A stretch of 10,509 nucleotides of DNA from Acidobacteriota bacterium (GTDB lineage Bacteria > Acidobacteriota > Vicinamibacteria > Vicinamibacterales > 2-12-FULL-66-21): contig JACDDJ010000098.1 in NCBI GenBank assembly GCA_013817065.1, positions 1 through 10,509 on the forward strand, read 5' to 3'. Below the pieces are notes generated by a model. It was given only the letters and a program-made list of their open reading frames with translations, searched no databases and was not told the origin of the DNA. Positions 1-7,672 of this stretch are shown here, one piece after another; positions within the stretch are counted from its first letter, which is position 1; the number at the start of each line of letters is the position of its first letter. Position numbers and translations under genes: made by a program.

Positions 1-51
1 GTCGAGTACTACCGGGAGCATCTTCCTAAGTATCTCGAGAACGGTTCGTGA
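1..51 (+). CDS. C-terminal end of an upstream gene (possibly an extended SDR enzyme)
   Basis: Frame 1 is open from the window edge to a TGA at 49-51 and encodes 16 residues, VEYYREHLPKYLENGS. The reading runs straight into the edge, and the next gene follows after 33 bases, so this is most likely the tail of a real co-directional gene. A 'VEYYREHL'-like ending resembles the last helix of many extended SDR sugar-nucleotide enzymes, which would suit the locus. Sixteen residues are too few to assign a family, so the identity is a guess; only the presence of a gene end is reasonably supported. Confidence 0.5.
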   Translation, partial: VEYYREHLPKYLENGS

Positions 52-84
52 CCGCGCGCGCAAACCGGGCCGGAGTCTGACCCT

Positions 85-2589
85 ATGCCGATAGTGCTGC
101 AAGTGGCGGCGCTGCTGGTTGTCGGGTGGCTGCCCGGAGCCGCCATCTATCGGGCGCCGTTCTTCGACCGCGCGAAGCGCGAGGCGCTCGACGCCGAAGA
201 GCGCCTGTTCTGGCAGGTCATCCTCAGCACGACAAGCGCCCTGATTATCACGCTCTCGCTCGCCTCGGTGGGACGGTACCGATTCGAGTACCTGCTCGCC
301 GGTCAGTTCCTGCTCGCGCTCGTGTTGGTCGTGCTGTTTCGCGTCCGCCTGCGGTTGAACGACGCTCGGCGGCCCGGCCTGTCGATCGCGATCCCGCTAA
401 TGCTGGTGGTGCTTGGTGGCTTTCGATTCTTTCCTGGCGCTGAGTACATCATCGCGGGCAAGGATCCAGGCACCTACGTCAACGAAGGCGTCCAGATCGC
501 CCAGACGGGCACGTACCTGATTCACGACGCGACGGTCGAGAAGGTGCCCGCTTCAACCCGTGAACTCTTCTTCCCACAGCACACCCTGAACGGGCAGCCG
601 CGCGCCGACTACTACGGCAGCCGCTTCATGGGGTTCTTTATCCAGGATCCCGGTCGCGGCAACGTCATCGGGCAGTTCCCGCATCTCTTTCCGGCCGCGC
701 TGGCGATCGGTTACGGCCTCGACGGGCTGACTGGCCTGCGCAAGACGACGCCGCTGCTGGCGATCCTCGGAGTGCTTGCCGTCTACTTTGCGGGACGTCA
801 GGTGTTTGGACAGACGGCCGCTGCCGCCGGTGCAGCCTTGCTCACACTGAATGTGATCCAGGTGTGGTTCGCGCGCTATCCAAACTCCGAAGTCATGATG
901 CAGGCCTTCGGGTTTGCGGCGGTGCTGGCCCTCGCCCGATCGCACTTGGAGGGTGACAAGTTCTTCGCACCCGTCGCCGGCGTCCTCGTCGGATTGCTGT
1001 TGTTCCTGCGATTCGATGCTGTCTTGGTGGTGGCCGCGGTGGCGGGCGGGCTGACACTCGGGATCTTTGCCGGTGTGCGACCACGTCTCGGGTCGATCGC
1101 GGGATTCTTCGCGGTGGCGGTGCCGGCGGCGTTCTATCTGGCGGGTCCGATGGAAGCCTACGTCTGGTACCCGCTGGACTTCATCCGCAACATGCCGTGG
1201 TGGCAGCACGGGCTGTTGGTGTTGCTCGGAGCTGTGGGGATGGTGCTGCTGCGGGTGGCGGCTCGCCGACCAGCCGTCCGCGACGTGATCGTGCGCTATG
1301 CGCCTTCCACCATGGCGACGATCGTCGCCCTTGCGGCGTGCTACGCGCTTTTTTTTCGCCACCCTTCTGGACGGCTGGCGGCGCATGACGCATACGCGCT
1401 GCGCACTTTCGCAAATTTCTACGTCACGGTCCCGGCCGTCATTGCGGCACTCGTCGGATACGCGCTCTATGCGAGGAGTGCGTTCTGGCGCTCGCCAGTG
1501 TTCTTCGTCCTGGCAGGGATCTTCGGGTTCTTCTTCTTCTACAAGCTCAGGATCGTTCCGGAACATTTCTGGGCGGCGCGTCGCTTTCTGCCGGTGATCC
1601 TCCCCGCGACACTGCTGCTCGCCGCAGCCGCGGCGGTCGGCGGCGGCGGCACTGGCTGGCGGGCGCGCTTCCTCCGTCCTGCGCTCGGCGGGATTTTCCT
1701 GGCCCTCCTTGGCGCGCAGTTCGTGCGCGCCAGCGCGCAGGTCGTCGACCATGTCGAGTACGCCGGTCTGATCCCCCGGGTCGAGACACTCGCCGAGCAG
1801 GTCCGAGACGATGACCTCCTCATCGTTGAATCGCGAAACGCAGGCGGCGACACCCATGTGTTCGGGCTGCCGCTGGCGTACATCTACGCGCGCAACGTCC
1901 TCACCCTCGACTCTCCACGCCCCGATAAAGCCGCCTTCACGGCGTTTCTCCAGTGGGCGCGCAGCCATTACAAGCGGGTGCTCTTCATGGGCGGAGGCGG
2001 AACGGACCTGCTCTCGGGCAGCTACGGCGTCGAGGCGATCTGGAGCGATCGCTACCAGGTGCCGGAATTCGAGTCAGCGATGAACGCATTGCCGCGGAGG
2101 GTACGGCATAAGGAATTCGAGTACAGCATCTACGAGTTCGTCGCCGCCGCGTCGCGATCGGATCCCTGGTTCGACCTGGATGTGGGAACCAGGGACGACC
2201 TTCACGTCCTGAGGTTCAGGGCCAAGGAGACGTCCGAGGGACGCACGTTCCGCTGGACGAGTCGGGCCTCGGCGATCAGCGTTACCTCCATACTTCCAAC
2301 GGCGCGCGAAGTCACGCTCGTGATGAGTGATGGCGGACGGCCCACGGCTGCCCCACTCGCCGATGTGGACGTCTTCCTGCACAACCAACTCCTCGGGCGG
2401 ATAGAGGTCGAGGGAAACTTCCGCCCCTACACATTAGCGATCCCCGCCGACCTCGCCAGCCGTGCGGCGGCGGCAACCGACCCGGTGGAGTTGCGCCTGG
2501 TGACGACGCAGTGGAACCCGGCGCGGGTGCTCGGCACGGGCGATGACCGTGAGCTTGGCGTCATGCTCGACCGCGTGACGATAAAATAG
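85..2589 (+). CDS. Multi-pass GT-C-type glycosyltransferase (ArnT/PMT-like) with C-terminal soluble domain
   Basis: An 834-residue integral membrane protein, likely transferring a sugar from a polyprenyl-phosphate donor on the periplasmic side. About 13-16 hydrophobic segments lie between residues 3 and 550. The first large loop carries GKDPGTYVNEG (125-135), with the acidic D127 that GT-C enzymes place after the first membrane helices. It is followed by QFPHLFPAALAIGY (197-210), RYPNSEVMMQ (264-273) and LRFDA (308-312), a motif set seen in family 39-like transferases. Residues about 555-690 form a soluble alpha/beta-like region. Residues about 690-834 look like a beta-sandwich ending in DDRELGVMLDRVTI. 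The start is supported by GGAG at 72-75, nine bases before the ATG. The length exceeds the usual 500-600 residues of simple GT-C enzymes because of the C-terminal part. The membrane-transferase call is firm; donor and acceptor are unknown. Confidence 0.8.
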   Translation: MPIVLQVAALLVVGWLPGAAIYRAPFFDRAKREALDAEERLFWQVILSTTSALIITLSLASVGRYRFEYLLAGQFLLALVLVVLFRVRLRLNDARRPGLSIAIPLMLVVLGGFRFFPGAEYIIAGKDPGTYVNEGVQIAQTGTYLIHDATVEKVPASTRELFFPQHTLNGQPRADYYGSRFMGFFIQDPGRGNVIGQFPHLFPAALAIGYGLDGLTGLRKTTPLLAILGVLAVYFAGRQVFGQTAAAAGAALLTLNVIQVWFARYPNSEVMMQAFGFAAVLALARSHLEGDKFFAPVAGVLVGLLLFLRFDAVLVVAAVAGGLTLGIFAGVRPRLGSIAGFFAVAVPAAFYLAGPMEAYVWYPLDFIRNMPWWQHGLLVLLGAVGMVLLRVAARRPAVRDVIVRYAPSTMATIVALAACYALFFRHPSGRLAAHDAYALRTFANFYVTVPAVIAALVGYALYARSAFWRSPVFFVLAGIFGFFFFYKLRIVPEHFWAARRFLPVILPATLLLAAAAAVGGGGTGWRARFLRPALGGIFLALLGAQFVRASAQVVDHVEYAGLIPRVETLAEQVRDDDLLIVESRNAGGDTHVFGLPLAYIYARNVLTLDSPRPDKAAFTAFLQWARSHYKRVLFMGGGGTDLLSGSYGVEAIWSDRYQVPEFESAMNALPRRVRHKEFEYSIYEFVAAASRSDPWFDLDVGTRDDLHVLRFRAKETSEGRTFRWTSRASAISVTSILPTAREVTLVMSDGGRPTAAPLADVDVFLHNQLLGRIEVEGNFRPYTLAIPADLASRAAAATDPVELRLVTTQWNPARVLGTGDDRELGVMLDRVTIK

Positions 2590-2615
2590 AAGCGTCTTCG
2601 ACTGACACATTTCTG

Positions 2616-3800
2616 ATGGCCGCACTGCAGATCTACGACCGGCGCGAGCGCGCGCTCGTTTCCGCCGGCGACGCGGTGCTCGGCGCCATCGCGGCGCTGG
2701 CCCGGCCATTTCGCCGGCGCCATCGTCCGCAGGCACCGGCGCGGATCCTGCTCCTGCGGCTCGAGCGCATCGGCGACCTGCTCATGGCCGTCCCGGCGAT
2801 TGCGGACGCGAGGGCAGCGGCGCCGAATGCGGAGATCGACCTGGTCGTCGGTAGCTGGAACGCGGACGTGGCGCGCAGTATCCGCGGCATCAACAAGGTC
2901 CTCATCGTTGACGCGCCGTGGCTCGCGCGCGGCGCGAAGGGCGCCGGCGCCGCGGCACTCGCCGGCACCGCGCTGGGCTGGCGTGCTCGCCAGTACGACA
3001 TTGCCGTCAATTTCGAACCGGACGTACGCAGCAACGCGATGCTCGCGCTGTCGGGTGCCCGGTGGACGGCCGGCTACTGCAGTGCCGGTGGCGGTGCTTT
3101 ACTCGACCAGGCCCTTGACTACCAGCCCCAGCACCACACAGTCGACAACACTCGCCGGCTGGTGCGCTCGGTCCTCGGTGAGGGACGGCTGCCAGTGGTG
3201 GCCGGGTTGGAGATTCCCAACGAACCGCAGCGCAACGCCGATCAGATTCTCGCCGGCAAGGGACGTCCGCTCGTCGCGATGCATGCCGCCGGCGGCCGCG
3301 AGGTCAAGCAGTGGGATCCCGCCCGGTTCGCTGCAGTCGCGCGACGGCTGATCGAGGACCGCGGTGCGACGCTCGTGCTCACCGGCGGCCCTGGCGACGC
3401 CGCGATCGTGGACGACGTCAAACGCACACTGCCGTCCTCGCACGTGGTTGACATCTCGAGCCTGCGAGACCTGCTTTCGGTGGCAGCGGTGCTCGACCGC
3501 TGCGACCTGATGATCACCGGTGACACCGGGCCGATGCACCTCGCCGCAGCGGTCGGCACGCCGATCGTCGCGGTCTTCGGTCCCTCGGATCCGCGCCGCT
3601 ACGCCCCGCGCGGCCCGATCGACAGGGTCGTTCGCATCGATCTGCCGTGCGCGCCCTGCAACCGCATCCGCTTGCCGCCGGACCGCTGCACCGGTCACAT
3701 TCCCGACTGTCTTGCCTTCGTCTCGGTCGATCGTGTGCTCGCAGCGGCACTGGACGTGCTGGACGAGTCCGGCTCCCGCAACATGAACGCGCCGGCATGA
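2616..3800 (+). CDS. Glycosyltransferase family 9 protein (ADP-heptose:LPS heptosyltransferase-like)
   Basis: A 394-residue cytoplasmic GT-B enzyme of the heptosyltransferase family, which moves a sugar, classically heptose from ADP-heptose, onto a lipid-linked glycan. The N-terminal domain has the family signature RLERIGDLLMAVPAI (48-62). The C-terminal domain has a donor-site region around KQWDPARF (231-238) and the diagnostic ITGDTGPMHLAAAVGTPIVA (300-319) followed by FGPSDP. Four cysteines (C345, C348, C358, C365) cluster near the C-terminus, as in a subset of family 9 proteins, and may bind metal. About 40 basic and hydrophobic residues precede the core and could help membrane association. 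No clear Shine-Dalgarno is seen, and the gene starts 26 bases after the previous stop. The family is secure. The sugar need not be heptose, because no heptose-synthesis genes are in view. Confidence 0.9.
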   Translation: MAALQIYDRRERALVSAGDAVLGAIAALARPFRRRHRPQAPARILLLRLERIGDLLMAVPAIADARAAAPNAEIDLVVGSWNADVARSIRGINKVLIVDAPWLARGAKGAGAAALAGTALGWRARQYDIAVNFEPDVRSNAMLALSGARWTAGYCSAGGGALLDQALDYQPQHHTVDNTRRLVRSVLGEGRLPVVAGLEIPNEPQRNADQILAGKGRPLVAMHAAGGREVKQWDPARFAAVARRLIEDRGATLVLTGGPGDAAIVDDVKRTLPSSHVVDISSLRDLLSVAAVLDRCDLMITGDTGPMHLAAAVGTPIVAVFGPSDPRRYAPRGPIDRVVRIDLPCAPCNRIRLPPDRCTGHIPDCLAFVSVDRVLAAALDVLDESGSRNMNAPA

Positions 3801-5638
3801 TCGACGCTGACATCCTCGTGCGAACCGCGGCCGGCGAACGGCGCGTCGCGCTCACCTCGTACCTGGCTCCGGCCGAGGAGGAAGCGGCGCATGAGGCTGC
3901 ATACGAGTGGATCAAAGGCCTGCGCAATCTCCCCGTGGACGGCGCGCCATTCCGAGACCGCTTCACGATCCGCGGTGACTCCCTCTGGTGGTTCACCGAG
4001 ATCTACTTCCACCGGGAGCAGGTGATTCTCGACATCTATCGCACGCTCGCTGCGCTGGACACGTTGATCAGCAGTGAACGCCCGGTTGCGATCGAGGTGA
4101 CGTCCGCCTCCGCGGTCGTACGATTGCTCGCACCACTCGTAGGAGCGTCACGTGGTGTGAGCGTGGGCGCCGTGACTACTATGGCAACCTGGTGGCGCCG
4201 GATGGCGCGGCTCGACCTTCGCGCGCGATCGCTGAACCTGTCTGCCCTGCTCACCACCGAACGCGTTCGCCGGTCGCCGGACGCGGGTGTTGCGGGCGGC
4301 GTCGTGGCCTTCATCCATCGTGCGTTCTGGCGTACAGGGGCGGATGGCGAATCGGCCGAGTCCTACATCGGGCCAGTGCTCAGCGAACTCGAGCGTCGGA
4401 CGAATCCCGAATTCATCCGCTATGTTGGCATCGGGCCCTCGACGAATTTCCGCAGCGGGCGTCGATGGCCGTCCGCTTCCGGGCCTGGCGACAGGGTGGT
4501 GCCGGTCGAGCGGTACGCGCCGCGCCGCGCCCTCCGCGCATCACGTGAGATGTGGCGCCGCAGAACCGCGCACTTCGCTGCCCTCCGGAACGCTCCAGCC
4601 CTTCGCGGCGCGGCGGTCATCAGGGGCATCGATTGCTGGCCTCTCGTGAAGGAGCAACTGGCCGGCATCGCCTGGCTGCAATGGCCGTGGTCGGTTCGCG
4701 CCATGGACGAAGCGGCCGCCGCCCTCGACGCCCTTCAACCGTCTGGCGTCCTGACCTACGCCGAAGCAGGTGGATGGGGCCGCGCGTTGATTCTCGAGTC
4801 GAGACGTCGGAACATCCCGTCGATTGGGCTCCAACATGGCTTCATCTATCGGCACTGGCTGAACTATCGGCACGAACCCGACGAGATGCAGCCGTCGACA
4901 ACACCTCCATTCCCACTGCCCACGCAGACGCTGCTGTTCGACAGCTACGCTCAGCGACATCTGGAGGAGCGCGGCCGGTTTCCGGCTGACGCGCTGGTGG
5001 TGACCGGCAGTCCACGGCTCGATGAGCTGCGCCGCTCGATAGTGCCGATCGGCGACCACCCGACCGTGAAAACCCGACTGACCCTCGGCGTCGAGGAGGA
5101 CCAGGCGATCGTGCTGGTCACGACCAAGGAGAAGGAGGCGCGGCCGGTGCTTGGCACCTTCTGCGCCGCCGCAGCCAGCCTGCCCGGCGTCGCAATCATC
5201 ATCAAACCTCATCCTGCGGAAACCGGCGAAGCCTACGCCGACATCGTCTCGACGTTGCCGCTCGTCCGCGTGAGTCCGCCTTCGCTGACACTGGCTGAGC
5301 TGCTGAGGAGCGCGCGCGTGGTGGTGACGGTCAACTCGACCGTCGCGCTGGACGCTGCCGCTCTGGATATTCCCGCGCTGGTGATTGGATTGCCGAACAA
5401 CCTGTCGCCATTTGTTGATGCGGGAGCCTTCGCAGGATCCTCCGATCCTGCTGAGGTGACAGGGGTTCTCGGCCGCATCCTGTATGATGAGGGATTCCGT
5501 CAGCAGCTAGCGAAGCGACGCCGGGCCGTCTTCGGAGACCCATTCGCTCACGGCCCCGGCGGAGCATCAGCGGCGTCCGCAGATGCGGTGCTGACCCTCG
5601 TTCACAGTGGCGGCCAACCCACGGCCGGATCAGGTTGA
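3797..5638 (+). CDS. GT-B-like surface carbohydrate biosynthesis protein (capsule / CDP-glycerol transferase-like C-terminal half)
   Basis: A 613-residue probably cytoplasmic protein. The C-terminal half looks like a GT-B nucleotide-sugar transferase of the capsule or CDP-glycerol:glycerophosphate type. It has YAEAGGWGRALILESRRRNI (321-340) leading to GLQHGFIY (344-351), FDSYAQRHL (381-389), VTGSPRLD (402-409), IIIKPHP (467-473) and VVVTVNSTVALDAAALDIPA (508-527). The His-Pro motif and the later Ser/Thr motif match the donor-phosphate positions of that group. Residues 1-300 are less familiar; they include WWFTEIYFHREQVILDIYR (64-82) and a Rossmann-like strand (97-115). I chose the ATG at 3797 because it forms an ATGA overlap with the preceding stop. 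A longer in-frame start at 3647 would bury 150 bases in the family 9 gene and adds a low-complexity Arg-rich leader. The substrate is not readable; a lipid-linked glycan acceptor is inferred from context. Confidence 0.7.
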   Translation: MIDADILVRTAAGERRVALTSYLAPAEEEAAHEAAYEWIKGLRNLPVDGAPFRDRFTIRGDSLWWFTEIYFHREQVILDIYRTLAALDTLISSERPVAIEVTSASAVVRLLAPLVGASRGVSVGAVTTMATWWRRMARLDLRARSLNLSALLTTERVRRSPDAGVAGGVVAFIHRAFWRTGADGESAESYIGPVLSELERRTNPEFIRYVGIGPSTNFRSGRRWPSASGPGDRVVPVERYAPRRALRASREMWRRRTAHFAALRNAPALRGAAVIRGIDCWPLVKEQLAGIAWLQWPWSVRAMDEAAAALDALQPSGVLTYAEAGGWGRALILESRRRNIPSIGLQHGFIYRHWLNYRHEPDEMQPSTTPPFPLPTQTLLFDSYAQRHLEERGRFPADALVVTGSPRLDELRRSIVPIGDHPTVKTRLTLGVEEDQAIVLVTTKEKEARPVLGTFCAAAASLPGVAIIIKPHPAETGEAYADIVSTLPLVRVSPPSLTLAELLRSARVVVTVNSTVALDAAALDIPALVIGLPNNLSPFVDAGAFAGSSDPAEVTGVLGRILYDEGFRQQLAKRRRAVFGDPFAHGPGGASAASADAVLTLVHSGGQPTAGSG

Positions 5639-5642
5639 TGAC

Positions 5643-6614
5643 ATGCGCGTGTTGATTACCGGCGGAGCCGGATTCGTCGGGTCACACCTGTGCGAACGGT
5701 TCCTGGAGCGAGGCGACGAAGTCTTTGTCGTCGACAATCTTTCGACGGGATCCATCGACAACATCGCGCATCTAAAGGGTAGGCCCGGCTTCGACTACAT
5801 CATCGACAGCGTCGAGAACGAGCAGCTGCTGGCAGAGCATATCGATCGCGCCGATGTCGTCGTGCACCTGGCAGCGGCGGTCGGCGTCAAACTGATCGTC
5901 GAGCAGCCCGTCCACACGATCGAGACTAACGTCCACGGGACCGAGGTTGTGCTCAGGATCGCGAGCAAGAAGAAGAAGCTGGTCGTGATCGCGTCGACAT
6001 CAGAGGTTTACGGCAAGAGCACGACCGTTCCGTTCTCGGAAGACGCCGACCTGGTGCTCGGACCCAGTTCGAAGCATCGCTGGGCCTACGCGTGCAGCAA
6101 ACTCATCGACGAGTTTCTCGCACTCGCGTATTGGAAAGAACGCAAGCTTCCGGTCATCGTCGTGCGCCTCTTCAACACGGTTGGACCACGGCAGACGGGC
6201 CAGTACGGGATGGTGATCCCGAACTTCGTGAGGCAGGCGCTTGCCGGCGAGCCGATCACGGTGTTTGGCGACGGCACACAGTCGCGCAGCTTCACGTATG
6301 TCGGTGATGTCGTGAATGCGCTGGTCGCGCTGATTGACGAACCGCGCGCCGTTGGCAGGGTCTTCAACATCGGGAACGGCTACGAGATCTCGATCAACGA
6401 TCTCGCCGAAAAGATCAAGGTGATGACCGGCAGCCGTTCGGAGATCGTGCGGATCCCGTACGACCAGGCCTATGAGTCGGGCTTCGAAGACATGCCCCGG
6501 CGCGTGCCGGACATCGCCCGGATCCAGGCGTTGACAGGATACAAACCGACCGTCGAGCTCGATGAGATTCTCGAGCGGGTCATCGCGCATTTCGCGAGTT
6601 CTCAGATCAAGTAA
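5643..6614 (+). CDS. Extended SDR NAD(P)-dependent sugar-nucleotide epimerase/dehydratase
   Basis: A 323-residue cytoplasmic enzyme acting on a nucleotide-activated sugar. The NAD-binding TGGAGFVG (6-13) is followed by the acidic D31 in VVDNLSTG, HLAAAVG (75-81), the active-site stretch ASTSEVYG (117-124) and the catalytic YACSK (Y149, K153). VRLFNTVGPRQTGQYGM (174-190) and GDGTQSRSFTYVGDV (209-223) form the sugar-nucleotide side. The RRVPDI segment (286-291) and the TSE motif resemble UDP-glucuronate decarboxylases of the UXS/ArnA type, but UDP-glucose 4-epimerases and GDP-sugar dehydratases share much of this, so the reaction stays open. The ATG at 5643 follows CAGG at 5631-5634 and starts the protein exactly at its first beta strand. 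The in-frame alternative at 5607 adds 12 unlikely residues. The gene begins four bases after the preceding stop and overlaps the next gene by one base. Confidence 0.88.
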   Translation: MRVLITGGAGFVGSHLCERFLERGDEVFVVDNLSTGSIDNIAHLKGRPGFDYIIDSVENEQLLAEHIDRADVVVHLAAAVGVKLIVEQPVHTIETNVHGTEVVLRIASKKKKLVVIASTSEVYGKSTTVPFSEDADLVLGPSSKHRWAYACSKLIDEFLALAYWKERKLPVIVVRLFNTVGPRQTGQYGMVIPNFVRQALAGEPITVFGDGTQSRSFTYVGDVVNALVALIDEPRAVGRVFNIGNGYEISINDLAEKIKVMTGSRSEIVRIPYDQAYESGFEDMPRRVPDIARIQALTGYKPTVELDEILERVIAHFASSQIK

Positions 6615-7573
6615 TGCCCGAGTCGTTCAAGATCAAGGCGCGACTGCGCCGTGTCGCGGAAGACGCTCTTCGCAGCCAGGCCAAGCCGATCCGGCGGCTG
6701 ATGCTCGCCACCGGCCGCGACCGGTCGCCGATCATGCCGGAGATCGTCCAGATCGAAAGCACCAACATCTGCAACGCGAAATGCGTGTTCTGCCCCCGTG
6801 ACGAGATGCATCGCCGGCAGGGGATCATGAGCCTCGATCTCTACAAGAAGATCGTGGACGAGTGCGTCGAGCTCGGCATCACGCACGTGCGCGTGCACAA
6901 CTACGGTGAACCGTTCGTCGACCGCAAGCTGGTCGAGAAGGTCCGCTACGCGAAAGAGAAGGGCATCCGCGAGGTCGGTATGATCAGCAACGGCTCGCTG
7001 ATTACCGAGGAAGTGGCGCGCGGGATGATCGAAGCGGGCCTTGACGCGATCAACATCAGCGTCGATGCATCCGGCAAGGACGTCTTCGAATCGACCCGGA
7101 TCGGCCTCAAATACGACAAGGTGATCGCCAACATCGAACGTCTCGTGCGGCTCCGGGCCGAGTACGGCAAGCGGCGGCCGAAGCTGATTCTCTCGTTCGT
7201 CCGCCAGAACAACTCGGCCGATGAGCAGGCGTTCATCGAGCACTGGCGGCGGATCGCCGACAAGATCCACATCACCGACCTGCATAACTGGGGCGGCACG
7301 CTGCACCGGGAGTCGGACGTCAACTATCCCTGCTACCGTCCGTGGCTGACCTTCACGGTCCTGTGGGACGGCCGGGTCTCGCTCTGCTGCGCCGACTTCG
7401 ATGGTCACACGATCCTTGGCGACATGAATACCTCGTCGATCAAGGACATCTGGAATAACGACCTCTACCGTTCGGTCCGCCGGGAACATCTCGAAACCGG
7501 CGGCCCTGACGTGTGCCGGGCCTGCGACCTTCCGCGCAAGGATTCGCCGCTATGGGTCACTAAGCTGACGTAG
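6614..7573 (+). CDS. Radical SAM enzyme with SPASM-type C-terminal domain
   Basis: A 319-residue cytoplasmic iron-sulfur enzyme that would cleave S-adenosylmethionine to start radical chemistry. The [4Fe-4S] motif is CNAKCVFC, with C53, C57 and C60 in CxxxCxxC spacing. It is followed by HNYGEPF (95-101), the usual GGEP-like SAM contact, and INISVDA (146-152). The C-terminal part has C240 in NYPCYRPW, WDGRVSLCCADFDG (251-264, C258/C259) and CRAC (C301, C304). That is the pattern of a SPASM domain binding an auxiliary cluster. The start ATG lies inside TAATG, sharing one base with the stop of the SDR gene, so the two are probably translated together. SPASM enzymes are best known for peptide maturation but also occur in aminoglycoside and polysaccharide loci. 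No precursor peptide is visible here, so a sugar or lipid substrate is more likely. The specific reaction is unknown. Confidence 0.88.
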   Translation: MPESFKIKARLRRVAEDALRSQAKPIRRLMLATGRDRSPIMPEIVQIESTNICNAKCVFCPRDEMHRRQGIMSLDLYKKIVDECVELGITHVRVHNYGEPFVDRKLVEKVRYAKEKGIREVGMISNGSLITEEVARGMIEAGLDAINISVDASGKDVFESTRIGLKYDKVIANIERLVRLRAEYGKRRPKLILSFVRQNNSADEQAFIEHWRRIADKIHITDLHNWGGTLHRESDVNYPCYRPWLTFTVLWDGRVSLCCADFDGHTILGDMNTSSIKDIWNNDLYRSVRREHLETGGPDVCRACDLPRKDSPLWVTKLT

Positions 7574-7600
7574 CACGCCGCACGTCGCACATCGCACTTT
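7573..7600 (+). repeat. Four-unit heptamer tandem repeat
   Basis: Four consecutive 7-base units read GCACGCC, GCACGTC, GCACATC and GCACTTT. The first begins on the last base of the radical SAM stop codon. GCAC is invariant in all four; the last three bases decay along the array. No inverted repeat or T-tract terminator is apparent around it. It may be a short intergenic heptamer repeat or a phased binding site; the function is unknown. Confidence 0.6.
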
Positions 7601-7639
7601 TAGTCATCGGTCGTGCTCGCGATCCCGTCCAACAAGGCG

Positions 7640-7645
7640 TATACT
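7640..7645 (+). promoter_or_regulatory. Candidate -10 element for the STN-domain gene
   Basis: TATACT matches the sigma-70 -10 consensus TATAAT at five of six bases. It lies 27 bases upstream of the ATG at 7673, which places a start site near 7652 and leaves about a 20-base leader. No convincing -35 hexamer is present at 16-18 bases upstream, so the promoter would need an activator or another sigma factor, or the match is chance. Confidence 0.4.
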
Positions 7646-7660
7646 GACCGTCTGGCCTCA

Positions 7661-7665
7661 GGGAG
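7661..7665 (+). promoter_or_regulatory. Strong Shine-Dalgarno deciding the start at 7673
   Basis: GGGAG, within CAGGGAGATC, sits seven bases before the ATG at 7673 and is the clearest ribosome binding site in the window. It favours 7673 over the in-frame alternative at 7613, which would put the candidate -10 hexamer inside the coding region. Confidence 0.7.
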
Positions 7666-7672
7666 ATCAATA

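Noticed and set aside
553..1968. Long open frame (471 codons) on the - strand
   Set aside because: It lies wholly antisense to the 834-residue transferase. Its translation is rich in Arg, Gln, His and Glu with no motifs, as expected from the reverse of a GC-rich membrane gene.
2555..2587. Possible promoter with TTGGCG and TAAAAT before the family 9 gene
   Set aside because: TAAAAT at 2582-2587 is a fair -10 match, but the spacer to TTGGCG is 21 bases, too long for a normal sigma-70 promoter, and it lies in the coding end of the previous gene.
3647..3796. Upstream in-frame extension of the GT-B-like gene
   Set aside because: It would overlap the family 9 gene by about 150 bases and add an Arg/Leu-rich leader without domain character. 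The ATGA overlap at 3797 is a better start.
6602..7489. Open frame of 295 codons on the - strand opposite the radical SAM gene
   Set aside because: The opposite strand encodes a protein with intact cluster cysteines. The antisense translation has no recognisable domain and is rich in Asp, Val and Arg, typical of a shadow frame.
7613..7672. Upstream in-frame start of the STN-domain protein
   Set aside because: It would spoil the signal peptide, lacks a ribosome binding site and covers the candidate -10 element. The ATG at 7673 has GGGAG at good spacing.
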